Part shown: in pieces, positions 9,163 to 18,685 of the stretch | Layout of the letters: each line of letters opens with the position of its first letter | Position numbering within the stretch: the stretch's first letter is position 1 | Assembly (NCBI RefSeq): GCF_003668565.1 | Contig: NZ_RCWJ01000001.1 | Coordinates: forward strand, 1,280,540-1,344,539 | Length of the DNA stretch: 64,000 nt | DNA from: Mycetocola zhadangensis | GTDB taxonomy: Bacteria; Actinomycetota; Actinomycetes; Actinomycetales; Microbacteriaceae | Direction: 5' to 3' | Made by a program: the position numbers and the translations under genes | Notes under the pieces: generated by a model | Databases searched by the model: none | What the model was told of the DNA's origin: nothing | What the model saw: the letters and a program-made list of their open reading frames with translations, nothing else

Positions 9163-9519
9163 GAGGTTATTTCCTAAACTCTGGTTTTACCGAAAATCGC
9201 CGAAAACTGGCGGATTCCCTTGTGTTTACAGGGAACCGGGCGGTTCGCTGCCTCCAATTGTACGCGGTCAATTCGGGTCAGATGAAGTTGAATTAGATGA
9301 CTAAATGATGACCATTTGAGCCCCTTTTGGCGGCACTCCGAGCCCTCCAAACGATTCTCCCCGTGCCGCCGCGTGTCATCGAGCATGGCTGTGCTGGCGC
9401 TCGATCTGCGGCCTGATTTGCATCACGACGGCGTTACAAACGGGCAGCCATTTGGGGCGTCGATGAGAAAGGTAAGACGGGTGAGAAGCCTTCCACTTGC
9501 CGTGGGCGGCGATTGCCAG
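9163..9519. other. left-end interval of the island, no gene
   Basis: About 360 bases that are more AT-rich than the surroundings, with no convincing gene. A hairpin with TTCCCT and AGGGAA arms lies at 9215-9235. CGAAAA is directly repeated near 9191-9206, and AAATG/CATTT arms occur near 9303-9317. These could be recombinase arm sites, but that is a guess from position. Confidence 0.4.
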
Positions 9520-11130
9520 CTAGGCACGCGGCTGGCAGGTGCACCCGAACCCGATGTCTCCAAGGCGCGCTGCGCTGACCTTTCCACAGCGGCGGCACCG
9601 CGTGTGGTGAGGATCATCCCTGTACGAGGGAGCTGTCAAAGGGCCAAGGTAGTCGAAACCCTGTTCTTCGATGAACGATTTGGCTTCCTCGTAAAGCACC
9701 GGCGTTAGGTCGGCCCACTCCCCCTGCATTCGGCGGCTATCCGCTGCCCAGCTACGCCAGAAACACGCACGGCAGGTTGGCTCTCCCCAACCATTCTTCT
9801 CCAACGTGTAGTTGAAGCGATAGTGCGCCTCAACGCTGCACGTCCGGCACTCGGTTAACTGCCAATCATCAGCGTGCGTGAACGACTCCAACGGACGCAA
9901 CCCACCCTTGCGCTGAATGTCTTCTATGTGGCCGGCGCACCACGTCGGTTTAGTCCGGGTCTTGAATGCTGCCACGGCTCCGCAACCGTCGATCGAACAG
10001 GTCTGATCGGTCGGGACGGGGATCCGTCGAAGTGGCTTGGGCGGTCTAACGACCTGCGGTTGAGCTGCCAGCGGTGAGGCGCGCTCAGTAAGCGGTAGTC
10101 CTCGCAGACGACTTGGTACTTCGGTGTCTGAGTGGGAGCCCGCATCCGGCTGAGCGACACTGCAATTAACAAGAACCTCGGCACCATCAAGCATGTTGCC
10201 ATCGAGGCAGCGCAGGAAGTCATCCTCCGTCATCACCTCAATCTTTTGACCCTTGTCCTGCAATTCAAATACCTTGCGCGCCTTGCCCGTAAGATTCGAG
10301 CCAGGACGCAACACAGCCGGGTTCATGTCGCCGACAACGAGGACATTCGTTCGCTTCGTCGTGTCGTTCTGGGGAATCGCACCAACCTTGGCGAACTCCT
10401 GTCGGGCAATATCGCGAGTCATCGACATCAGAGTGCCCGTAAACACGACGACTCGTCCGTACAGATATCCGCCCGGATCCGCTTCAGCATTGACTTCAAT
10501 TGGGGTGAAGCTACGGCCGCTAGACGAAGCCGCGGTACTCCCCCGGTAAATGCCGCTACCCATTCGCCCGACACCCACACCGACCGAAGCGGCAAGCTCC
10601 TCGAGGTCGGCAACTCCCTGCTTGGCCGCGAGCCGCGCGACAATCTCGACGACCGCGTTCGCGTCCGCAAGAGCATCGTGGTGATCATCCAGCAAAAAGC
10701 CCAGCGACTCGGCCACGAACGGCAACCGGTAAGTGGGCAGAGCCAGAGCGCGTCGGGCCATGACGAGCGTGCACAGGAAGTTCATCTCCGGCCACTCGAT
10801 ACCGTCCAGTGCGCAGGCGTACCGGATTACACCGGTGTCGAATCCGGCGTTGTGAGCCACAACGACATCGTCACCGATGAAACTGACGATGTACGGGAGG
10901 ATGTCTTTCCACCGAGGGGCGTCCGCCACCATGTCGGCGGTGATTCCATGAATGGCGATATTCCAGGCGTCGAACCACTCAGCACCCTCGGGCGGCCGGA
11001 TCAACCAGTGGCGTTCGTCCACGGCCTGGCCATCGCGGACACGGACGAGGCCGACCGAGCACGGTGATCCTCTGTAAGAGTTAGCCGTTTCGAAATCGAT
11101 CGCAGTGTAGTCGAGCATTCGGTCACACAC
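9520..11130 (-). CDS. DnaQ-like exonuclease with BRCT and zinc-binding C-terminus
   Basis: This 536-residue protein has three parts. Residues about 6-168 form a DEDDh 3'-5' exonuclease (DFET, HNAGFD, HDALADA). Residues about 222-309 form a BRCT domain (YLYGRVVVFTGTL, KRTNVLVVGD), like that of NAD-dependent ligases. Residues about 377-536 hold three Cys-rich modules (CSIDGCG with a later CAGH; CRTC with CRAC; CRRCG with CTC) that look like treble-clef zinc fingers. It is the last gene of a four-gene overlapping operon; its GTG start overlaps the helicase stop by eight bases. It probably processes DNA together with the helicase. The exonuclease and BRCT calls are firm; the zinc-finger family is not. 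Confidence 0.82.
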   Translation of the reverse strand: MCDRMLDYTAIDFETANSYRGSPCSVGLVRVRDGQAVDERHWLIRPPEGAEWFDAWNIAIHGITADMVADAPRWKDILPYIVSFIGDDVVVAHNAGFDTGVIRYACALDGIEWPEMNFLCTLVMARRALALPTYRLPFVAESLGFLLDDHHDALADANAVVEIVARLAAKQGVADLEELAASVGVGVGRMGSGIYRGSTAASSSGRSFTPIEVNAEADPGGYLYGRVVVFTGTLMSMTRDIARQEFAKVGAIPQNDTTKRTNVLVVGDMNPAVLRPGSNLTGKARKVFELQDKGQKIEVMTEDDFLRCLDGNMLDGAEVLVNCSVAQPDAGSHSDTEVPSRLRGLPLTERASPLAAQPQVVRPPKPLRRIPVPTDQTCSIDGCGAVAAFKTRTKPTWCAGHIEDIQRKGGLRPLESFTHADDWQLTECRTCSVEAHYRFNYTLEKNGWGEPTCRACFWRSWAADSRRMQGEWADLTPVLYEEAKSFIEEQGFDYLGPLTAPSYRDDPHHTRCRRCGKVSAARLGDIGFGCTCQPRA

Positions 11131-14104
11131 GCCTTAAGTCGTCAGTTGGAACAGGTCTAAGCCGAACTGGTGCAGGCACGACGGGTGCGGGCCAGTTGGG
11201 TCCGAGCCGAATCGGTCGCACGCCGAGAGTCTCGGCCGAATGGGTCACATCTGTGGGTGCAGTGGAGAGCAATGAGCGCAACAGATACGCGGTGGCCACC
11301 GCGTCATCGAGCGCGGCGTGGGTGGGTGAGGCATCTATACCGAGCCGATCGCACAGAGCACTCAAATTTGCTGGCTCGCCCGGAAACAGCCGCTGCGAAA
11401 GCCGCAGCGTGCACAGCGTAGGCCATGACATCGGTCGGGCTCCTGCTCTTTCAAATTCGCTCGAGAGAAACTTAAGGTCAAAGGGAGCATTGTGTGCAAC
11501 GACGATCCGTCCCGACAGACGATGCGCAACTTCATCGATAATCCCAGCAAATACGGGAGCCTCGCTCACGTCTTGACTGCTTATGCCGTGGACGTGGCGA
11601 GGGCCGGTATCGACTTCCGGGTCGATTAAAGTCGACCAGGTGTCAGTAACATTGCCCTTGGAGTCCAACGAAACGAGAGCGATCTCGACGACACGGGCGC
11701 CGTTGCGGGGCGAGAGCCCGGTGGTCTCAACGTCCACCACCACGAACGGTGTCTCGCCAAGCACCGCTAGCTCGTCGACCGACGTCCAAGATTCAGGCAC
11801 GACATCAGGAATAGCGGGATGATCAGCAACGATCGACGTGAGCTCATCCCACGCGCCATCAACATCAAAATCTCGCGCGGCGGCTGAATCCCTCAGCAGG
11901 GATTCACTTAGGTACTCGTCGTACTTGTCGACATTCTGTATCGGGGCGCTACCTGCTAGATCACGAGCAGTAGGCTTCGGCATGGAACCGATTGCCGCGA
12001 GGATGCCGAGAAGCTCTTCGCGTGTGACGTCCTGGCATTTGATCGTCATCGATTCGACGCTGTTCTTCACGCCCATGATTGTCAGCATCGCGCTCAGCGT
12101 CGTGCAAACTCGACTGCCACGCCACACGAACAGCAGGCAGTTCTTGCCCGCACTTACAACCGCATTCTCCGCGAGATCATGCTGCGCAAAGGCTGACTGC
12201 CCCTCAGCGAAGAGCACTCTTGCCTGCTGATCGAGGTAAGCGGGGACTTCAGTCGCCACGTAGAGCTCGCGCATCTTCTGCCGTATGCGGTCAGCGATAT
12301 CGCCTGAGCTCGGGTTGAACTGAGGAGTGACTCCACCGCGTGCCTCAGTCAGCTCGATCGTCTTCGTAGCGGTGTCGACCGCGACGACGAGCCATCTTCG
12401 GCCGGCGAAAATCATCATGCTGTCGACGAGAACCGGGAAGTCGACAGGGATTGTTCCTAGAAGCTGCCCGTGCGCGAGCAAGCGATACTCCTCCGACGAG
12501 GCGAACGCTGCGTAGAAACTGTAGTGGTTGATGATCCGCTCGCCCACGACTCCCGGCAATAGCGTGCCGTCGCCGGCTTGCGAGAGCAGCTCGGTAGATC
12601 CGAGGTTCCGCAAGAGCTCGACGAACTGTGATCGCGAAACGTATTCGAATGGGCCCGCTGCACACAATGCGTTGAAGAGCTGTCCTGCAGTCGCGCCGCC
12701 ATGTTGAGCCACAACAGAGAGGATTTGTTGAATCAGAGTCGAGAGGTGGAGCTTGGTCATGGCAGGAGGTTCATACCAGTGTTTGAGCATTAGGTCCACA
12801 ACTGCGGCCGTTTGAAAAGTCCTAGTGCGAAGCCTGTCCGTGACATTGGTCTCCGAGTCGAGCCCAGTCTCCGTGAGGTATATGCGCAAGACCGCGGGCT
12901 TGCCGCGGCGCCCAGAACGGCCGACGCGCTGACGGAGTGCCGCGACCGAGTAGGGCGGTCCGATCTGGGCCACCGAGTCCGCAGACCCGATGTCGACTCC
13001 CATCTCGAGCGTCGACGTGCACACGGCGGTCGTAGGGGTGGAGGGATCTTTGAGTCTGGCTTCAACATCTTCACGCAGCTGCTTGGACAGACTTCCATGA
13101 TGCGGCAAGAATTCATTCGGAACGCGTGCTGCGTCGCTGGCCTCTCGAAGGCTGTCGGAGTATGTCTCGACGTCGGACCGAGAGTTGGCGAAGACTAGAT
13201 TGTCCTGGCCTCGTAGTACGCGAAACAGGTGCCCAGCGATCGTTCCTTCACAGGGGCTCGATCCGTTTTCGTCAGTGAACTCAAAGGCTGTTTGCTTCGG
13301 ACGACGGTGCTGCTCGCCCGATTCTCTGGGTGGCGGCGACAGGCGGTATCCGCGCACTTGAAGCCGCAGGTCAGAGCGCCCTTCCGATTCATCTCGCACG
13401 ACTTCGACGTCGGCGCCCCGCCTCGGTCGAAGAAAGTCCGCCGCGGCGCTGAAGTCCGCAAACGTCGCGGACAGCCCAATACGCACCACGCGGCGGCGGG
13501 TTGCAAGCTCGATCCGGTGGAGTAAGGACTGAAGCTGAGCGCCTCGCTCTGTTCCGATGAACGAGTGCATCTCGTCGATCACCACATAACGAAGTCCCGC
13601 GAACAGTGCTGGAACCTGCGGCCCTTTGAGCACGAATTGCGCCTCAAGTGCTTCCGGCGTGATCAAAAGCAGGCCATCTGGCTTGCGAGTCAGTGCCTGT
13701 CGCTCAGAGCCGGAGACATCTCCATGGCGTCTGACCACGGGCATGTCGACAAGCTCGCACAGCGATTCCAAACGCTCGAACTGGTCGTTGATGAGTGCCT
13801 TCAGCGGGCTGATGTAAAGAGCTTTGATTCCAGGGGCAGATATTCCCGCTTCGGCTTCGTACGCGAGCTTCGAACAGATCGGCAACCACGCCGCTTCCGT
13901 CTTGCCGCTCGCTGTCGCTGCACTGATGATGACATCGCGGCTGCCCTCGAGGATCGGCGATATCGCCAGCTGCTGCACGCGGCGCAGCTCTGCCCAATTC
14001 TGGTTCCAGATCCAGCGCTGTACCTGTGGATGGAGGTCGTCGAACCCACGAGACGGGATCAGTGCCCGCGAGCCGGGCTCAGAGTCGAAATGCGGTGAGG
14101 TCAT
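11123..14104 (-). CDS. Lhr/BrxHI-like DEAD/DEAH helicase fused to DnaQ exonuclease
   Basis: This 993-residue superfamily 2 DNA helicase has Walker A (SAATASGKTEAAW), an Asp-Glu box (VIDEMHSF) and motif VI (RQRVGRSGRRG), as in Lhr-type helicases. Residues from about 786 to 950 form a DEDDh exonuclease (VDVETTGLSP, VAHNAPFD, HAALDDA), so unwinding and 3'-5' digestion are joined in one chain. I chose ATG 14104 because the open frame further upstream lies wholly inside the ATPase gene and has poor coding character. This start gives a 26-base overlap with the ATPase gene, so translation is coupled. BrxHI of BREX type 2 is the closest named relative I can suggest, but it lacks the exonuclease. Confidence 0.85.
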   Translation of the reverse strand: MTSPHFDSEPGSRALIPSRGFDDLHPQVQRWIWNQNWAELRRVQQLAISPILEGSRDVIISAATASGKTEAAWLPICSKLAYEAEAGISAPGIKALYISPLKALINDQFERLESLCELVDMPVVRRHGDVSGSERQALTRKPDGLLLITPEALEAQFVLKGPQVPALFAGLRYVVIDEMHSFIGTERGAQLQSLLHRIELATRRRVVRIGLSATFADFSAAADFLRPRRGADVEVVRDESEGRSDLRLQVRGYRLSPPPRESGEQHRRPKQTAFEFTDENGSSPCEGTIAGHLFRVLRGQDNLVFANSRSDVETYSDSLREASDAARVPNEFLPHHGSLSKQLREDVEARLKDPSTPTTAVCTSTLEMGVDIGSADSVAQIGPPYSVAALRQRVGRSGRRGKPAVLRIYLTETGLDSETNVTDRLRTRTFQTAAVVDLMLKHWYEPPAMTKLHLSTLIQQILSVVAQHGGATAGQLFNALCAAGPFEYVSRSQFVELLRNLGSTELLSQAGDGTLLPGVVGERIINHYSFYAAFASSEEYRLLAHGQLLGTIPVDFPVLVDSMMIFAGRRWLVVAVDTATKTIELTEARGGVTPQFNPSSGDIADRIRQKMRELYVATEVPAYLDQQARVLFAEGQSAFAQHDLAENAVVSAGKNCLLFVWRGSRVCTTLSAMLTIMGVKNSVESMTIKCQDVTREELLGILAAIGSMPKPTARDLAGSAPIQNVDKYDEYLSESLLRDSAAARDFDVDGAWDELTSIVADHPAIPDVVPESWTSVDELAVLGETPFVVVDVETTGLSPRNGARVVEIALVSLDSKGNVTDTWSTLIDPEVDTGPRHVHGISSQDVSEAPVFAGIIDEVAHRLSGRIVVAHNAPFDLKFLSSEFERAGARPMSWPTLCTLRLSQRLFPGEPANLSALCDRLGIDASPTHAALDDAVATAYLLRSLLSTAPTDVTHSAETLGVRPIRLGPNWPAPVVPAPVRLRPVPTDDLRRV

Positions 14105-15473
14105 CGTCGTCTTGGGTCGATGCGACAGAGAGTGCAGCCGCGAACCTCGGCCCGTTAGATGCCGCCGGTGCAGACTCAGCCCAGCCGTCCGACTCGCCGC
14201 CCCCGTCGATCGGCTCCAGATCAGGATTAACTTCCTCGGCGATCTGAACGGTGCCGACGAGGTCGACCCAACCTCGATCGGGGTTCTGCTCGAGCACTGC
14301 GAGAAGATCCAGGTAGCTCTTGATCGACGTGCGTGGGGTGCGGAAGTAGGAATTTCCAATTCGAGTCTGGCAATGGGCCATGTATGCCTGGATACCGTCA
14401 TCCGGCATGAGGTAGGCCTCCGGATCGCCCGATGCCTGCACGTGACGCAGCTTGCAGAGAAGAACGAATAGATCTTCCGGAGTAAGTCCCGGCAGCCGAA
14501 TGACCGGGCCGGAATAGTCGACAAGCCCGTCCACGGCGAAGGCGTTCTCGGCAAGGCGCGTTTGGAGAGCTGAATACGAGTAGAGGCCTCTTCGCGGATC
14601 CATCAAGAAGTCCGGCGTACCGCCCATGACGAACCCGAGACCAATGGCCGTGCCTTGCGTAGCGTCGTTGACGATCCGCAGGATCTGTTCGTAGTTGGCA
14701 TTGCGCGCCTGCGTGTGCGCGAGTTTGTACAGATTGACCATCTCATCCAGGCACACCAGCAAACCACCGAACCCGGCCAAGCGCACAAAGACTGCGAGCA
14801 ATTTGAGCTGGTCGTAGACGTTCGAATCGTCGACGATGGTGCGGACGCCGAGGGCATTGCGAGCGTCGGTCTTCGTCGTGAACTCCCCGCGCATCCACCG
14901 CACCGCGTCGGACTTGAGCTGCTCGTTTCCGTTGTCGTGACCCTCCCAGTATTTGGCTACAACCTCGGCGAAATCATAGCCGCCGGTGAGCTCCGTCAGC
15001 TCATCCAGCCGCTCTCGAATAACCACTTCAACCGCCTGGTTCGAGGTCTTCGACTCGTTCAACGCTTCGGTGATGAAGCGCTCGAGGACGTTGGTCATGG
15101 CGCCGCCATCCGGTTTGGCGCGCGTCGACATGTTGCGCATCAGCTCTGCGTAGAGGCTTCGTGCCTGACCCCCGGTCGCCTGCAGCCGGCGATCTGGCGA
15201 AAGATCGGCGTGCACCGTGACGAGCTTCTGCTGCAACGCCATCGATCGCACCAGATGCAGGAAGAAAGTCTTCCCAGATCCGTAGTCACCGATGACGAAG
15301 CGAACGCCCGAACCCCCATCCGCAACCCGCTCGATGTCGGTGAGGAGCGCTCGCACCTCGTTGGCGCGTCCCACTTGGATGTGCTGCTGGCCGGTGCGTG
15401 GCACAACACCGGTGCGAAGGGCTTGCAGCACTGCATCGCGGTCGCGAGGGCGAATCGTGTTGGGTTCGGTCAC
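14079..15473 (-). CDS. BrxD-like P-loop ATPase (DUF2791 family)
   Basis: This 464-residue ATPase has Walker A at about residues 62-69 (GDYGSGKTFF) and a Walker B-like LLVCLDEM. The stretches VGRANEVRALL, ADLSPDRRL and GGQARSLYAELM are characteristic of the DUF2791/BrxD family, which accompanies Lhr-like helicases in BREX type 2 and in TerB-linked DNA-processing operons. It probably acts as a switch or loader for the helicase. Its start overlaps the TerB gene stop by four bases and its end overlaps the helicase start by 26. No pglX, pglZ or brxC is present, so this is not BREX. Confidence 0.85.
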   Translation of the reverse strand: MTEPNTIRPRDRDAVLQALRTGVVPRTGQQHIQVGRANEVRALLTDIERVADGGSGVRFVIGDYGSGKTFFLHLVRSMALQQKLVTVHADLSPDRRLQATGGQARSLYAELMRNMSTRAKPDGGAMTNVLERFITEALNESKTSNQAVEVVIRERLDELTELTGGYDFAEVVAKYWEGHDNGNEQLKSDAVRWMRGEFTTKTDARNALGVRTIVDDSNVYDQLKLLAVFVRLAGFGGLLVCLDEMVNLYKLAHTQARNANYEQILRIVNDATQGTAIGLGFVMGGTPDFLMDPRRGLYSYSALQTRLAENAFAVDGLVDYSGPVIRLPGLTPEDLFVLLCKLRHVQASGDPEAYLMPDDGIQAYMAHCQTRIGNSYFRTPRTSIKSYLDLLAVLEQNPDRGWVDLVGTVQIAEEVNPDLEPIDGGGESDGWAESAPAASNGPRFAAALSVASTQDDDDLTAFRL

Positions 15474-18328
15474 TTCATCATCTCCTGTAGTACGTCGAGG
15501 TTGAGGAACAAGGTGTCATCACCCTCCAGCAATAGGTCATCAGCCACATCGAGGGCGGCTTCGTTGAGGGTGTCCAAGGCACCGTTCGGCAGCACGTCGA
15601 GAACTCGAGCGATCTCCTCGAAGTCGGGGCGCGAAATTCGTGAGAGTCCCGCCAGCCGCCCAAGCAGTTCGGAGTGGGCAGAATCAAGGGGACCGAAGCA
15701 CGTAACCTCAACTGCTGGGCTCGCCACCACGGAAGGCTCGTCCTCGGCGAACACGTCACGCAGGAGTGCAGACACTCGAGCTGTCTCTTGAATAGTCAGA
15801 TCGATGAGCTGTCGGTTGAGAACGAGCCCGTTCGGCTGCGCGTCCGCCGGGATTGCAGCCTTCGGATCAGAGGGCTTGGCGGGAATCGACTGCCCAGCGA
15901 CTGGGGACGGCGCGCGCCACACCGTGATCGGCTCGTCGTCGACAGTGCGAGGCTCGATCGCCACCTGGGTGGACGAGAGCGCAGTGTGCAGCCGTGATGC
16001 GACCAACGAAGGATTCTGGCCGAGCACAGCGAAGATACGCATCAGCATGTCGACCTCTTCTTTCGCGATGACCCCATCACTGACGGCGACGCGAATAAGG
16101 AGGTCTGCCAAGCCCGAGCTCTGCTTCGAGCTCAATTCGGCTACCCGCTTTGGGAGCCCGTTGAGCTTGGAGGCGCCGGTGGCGACCCATCGTGCGTGAG
16201 AGTGGAGTCGAACCTTTTCTTCGTCGCTGAGTCCCAAAGAAGACTTGATGTGCTGCAGCAGCGTCGATCTTTCAACGTCGACAATGTGGCCGTCGGCAGC
16301 GCTGACTGCGACAGCAAGATGCACGAGAAGCTGAGCCGCGTCGTACTCTGCCGTAGGCGATCGAGATCCTCCAACGGGCGCTGGAAAAACAAGCACGGGC
16401 CGATCTCTGGAGAACGGTTCACCGCCGAAGCGGACATCCGGCTCGACGCCAAACCCGAGCTCGCCCAGGAGTTGAGCAATCGGCACCGACTCCGCCTTGG
16501 TCAACCGAGACGTGTGCTCGCTGTGCCCCCACAGCCGAAACAGGTCGGAAGCTGCACCCTGCAAGCCTGCTTTACTGAGCGCTTCAGCCCACTCACGCAG
16601 CGCGCTAACTCCGTCGAGGGTCGCGTTGATGAGGGGAGCTGGCAGCCGCGATATAGCTTCTAACGATGTCTCCGATCCCGGATTCTTACCGATGTAACGG
16701 CTGTAGCCATCCAGCATCGATTGAGCAGAGTTCGCAATCGAGATCAGAAGGAGCCGTGGTTCAACCGCGTCGAACACATCGGGGATGCCCTGGAGCGTCG
16801 TTTCCGTTGCACCAATGCCAGAGCTAGCCGGAGTGTAGGTGAACGACATCGCCCTCTTGACCGGCGGGACCACCACGCCGACTCCGCATCTCTCCCGATA
16901 CAAGACCTTGAAGAGGGCCTCATACTCCTGACGGCACCTCGTCGCCGGTGTCCGCAGAGTAATCGCCGGAGTGAACCACGCCCACGCGAAAGCCAATGCT
17001 GCGGGTATCGGCTGGCCAGCCGCTGAGAGGCGCCCTAATTGCACGCGGATCGCGACCGGCATGGAGAATCGGTTCTCAGAAGGACGCGGTGGCGATAAAT
17101 CTGAAGCGGGGTCCCTCTGCAGCAACAACAGGTCGAGAAGCTGAATGAAGTTGGTCGAATATCCATTGAACGACGAACTCGACGAACGGTACGCCGCCTG
17201 AAGCCTGAGCATCTCGTCGCGAATATGCCGCAGCTCGGTCGCGTCATCGACGCCGTCCACGAGCACGCGACGCTCCAGCCCGTACATGAACAGAAACATG
17301 AACCCCGTTGGCGCGAGTTTCTCGCGGCGACCGTCCGCGAGCCAGCGCAGATAACCGGCGCGAGACACGGCGCTTATCGAAGCGTAGGAAGGCCAGTACC
17401 CCAGTTGATCGACGGTTCTTCGCGCCGAGTGTCGGTTGACGTCCAACATGGGATCGATCAGCGAAGGCTCTACCCCACCGTACGGGGATCTGAGTCCGGA
17501 CCCGACGTAGATCAGCCCGCCCCGGATTGCATATCCTGCCACATGGACCGTCTCACCGTGCCGTATCCATCGACCCCCGCCGATAAATTCGTTTCGTGGC
17601 TGCGCCTCAGCCGAGTCGGCATCCGTTGATGAAGCTGGCTCGACGAAACCCAATGTGCCCGCCGCAAGAGCCGACCTAACGACAGCAGGAACGGAAGCGA
17701 TCACGCTTCGGGCAGCTGCGGGGACTGAGGCTATCGGCGCCCGGATTGCGCGAACCATCGGTGCGCCAGCACTGAAATCCACGTAGTTCTCGTACGCGAC
17801 TGGGTTACCATTCGCTTGGAGGCCACCAGCCGTCACCCCCAGTCCGGCTTCCTGCGCGGCGCGCTGGGCTTCGTCCTCTCGCTCCGCCGCACGGATATCG
17901 CGGCGAGTCCTGAAAGTTGGCGCGGGGGTACGTGGCACGCTCTCAGCCGCCACATGCGCGGCCTTAGCCGCTGGCAGCAACGGCTCAACGGACTGCGGCT
18001 TCCCCGTAGGCAACGTTGGGTGGGTCGACGCCGAATCGGCCGGGTGCTCGTGCGCAAGAATCGTCCACCGAGCGCCATCCCACCACCGGCTTTGGCCACC
18101 TGACGAGGTATCGGGGTACCATCCGGGTGCGACGACCTGTGCCGCCGGCGGAGACGCGATCGGCACTGCCACGTTGCCTGTCCGACGGGCATGGGGCGGG
18201 ACCTGCGCTGATTTACGTCCGCTTCGCCGCATCAGCCACACGATCAGCGTCACCAGCAGCGCGACCGGCGTCAGAAGGATCACAACAACGACGATCACGC
18301 CAATGATTGTTCCGAGCGTTTCCGCCAT
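15470..18328 (-). CDS. membrane-anchored TerB-N/TerB/TerB-C protein
   Basis: This 952-residue protein is the first gene of the overlapping operon. A transmembrane helix (residues about 8-33) is followed by a DUF2510-like motif (GWYPDTSSGGQSRWWDG), so it is probably tethered on the cytoplasmic face of the membrane. A TerB-N region begins around residue 245 (FIGGGRWIRHGETVHVAGY). A TerB domain lies in the last third (AVAVSAADGHIVDVE and RVAVSDGVIAKEEVDML, paired acidic metal-binding helices). A TerB-C-like tail ends the protein. TerB-N/TerB-C proteins are known from tellurite-resistance-linked stress and DNA-processing islands. It may sense a signal at the membrane and control the ATPase and helicase encoded behind it. 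Confidence 0.8.
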   Translation of the reverse strand: MAETLGTIIGVIVVVVILLTPVALLVTLIVWLMRRSGRKSAQVPPHARRTGNVAVPIASPPAAQVVAPGWYPDTSSGGQSRWWDGARWTILAHEHPADSASTHPTLPTGKPQSVEPLLPAAKAAHVAAESVPRTPAPTFRTRRDIRAAEREDEAQRAAQEAGLGVTAGGLQANGNPVAYENYVDFSAGAPMVRAIRAPIASVPAAARSVIASVPAVVRSALAAGTLGFVEPASSTDADSAEAQPRNEFIGGGRWIRHGETVHVAGYAIRGGLIYVGSGLRSPYGGVEPSLIDPMLDVNRHSARRTVDQLGYWPSYASISAVSRAGYLRWLADGRREKLAPTGFMFLFMYGLERRVLVDGVDDATELRHIRDEMLRLQAAYRSSSSSFNGYSTNFIQLLDLLLLQRDPASDLSPPRPSENRFSMPVAIRVQLGRLSAAGQPIPAALAFAWAWFTPAITLRTPATRCRQEYEALFKVLYRERCGVGVVVPPVKRAMSFTYTPASSGIGATETTLQGIPDVFDAVEPRLLLISIANSAQSMLDGYSRYIGKNPGSETSLEAISRLPAPLINATLDGVSALREWAEALSKAGLQGAASDLFRLWGHSEHTSRLTKAESVPIAQLLGELGFGVEPDVRFGGEPFSRDRPVLVFPAPVGGSRSPTAEYDAAQLLVHLAVAVSAADGHIVDVERSTLLQHIKSSLGLSDEEKVRLHSHARWVATGASKLNGLPKRVAELSSKQSSGLADLLIRVAVSDGVIAKEEVDMLMRIFAVLGQNPSLVASRLHTALSSTQVAIEPRTVDDEPITVWRAPSPVAGQSIPAKPSDPKAAIPADAQPNGLVLNRQLIDLTIQETARVSALLRDVFAEDEPSVVASPAVEVTCFGPLDSAHSELLGRLAGLSRISRPDFEEIARVLDVLPNGALDTLNEAALDVADDLLLEGDDTLFLNLDVLQEMMK

Positions 18329-18685
18329 TTCGGGCCCCTCCCCTCGGCGCCCTAGCCGTGTTCATCACGCTAGTGGCAGCTTGCGACATCCGCGAATCCG
18401 TCTGGGCTGCGGTGACGTGTCCGTCGTCGATCTACGCGAAGTCGCCGCCAAGCAGCGCCCCCGCTCGACCTCTCCCCTTTGATCGCGTCGCGCTCTGCAC
18501 GACTTCGCCGAAATCTGATTCCGAGTTTGACCATATCGGCTACGAAGCTCGGCTAACTGCCATCCAGCACACCCAGAACGGGAACCCTCAGCGGGAACGT
18601 CCAAGGGGGAACCCAATTGCGGGACAGCGTCGGAACCGCGGACGTTCAGACGCGCTAGCGCACGCCTGCCGACGCACGTCATTGG
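18329..18685. other. intergenic region upstream of the TerB operon
   Basis: About 357 bases with no convincing gene. On the minus strand a purine-rich ribosome site (GGGAGGGG) precedes the TerB-gene ATG. The region probably holds the promoter of the four-gene operon, but I see no clear -35/-10 pair. Confidence 0.4.

Noticed and set aside
14105..14554. N-terminal extension of the helicase by 150 residues
   Set aside because: This frame lies inside the ATPase gene, is rich in Arg/Ser with no domain, and the coupled ATG at 14104 explains the start.
9520..18328. A complete BREX type 2 (Pgl) system
   Set aside because: BrxD- and BrxHI-like genes are present, but no methyltransferase, PglZ phosphatase or PglY/BrxC gene is found.
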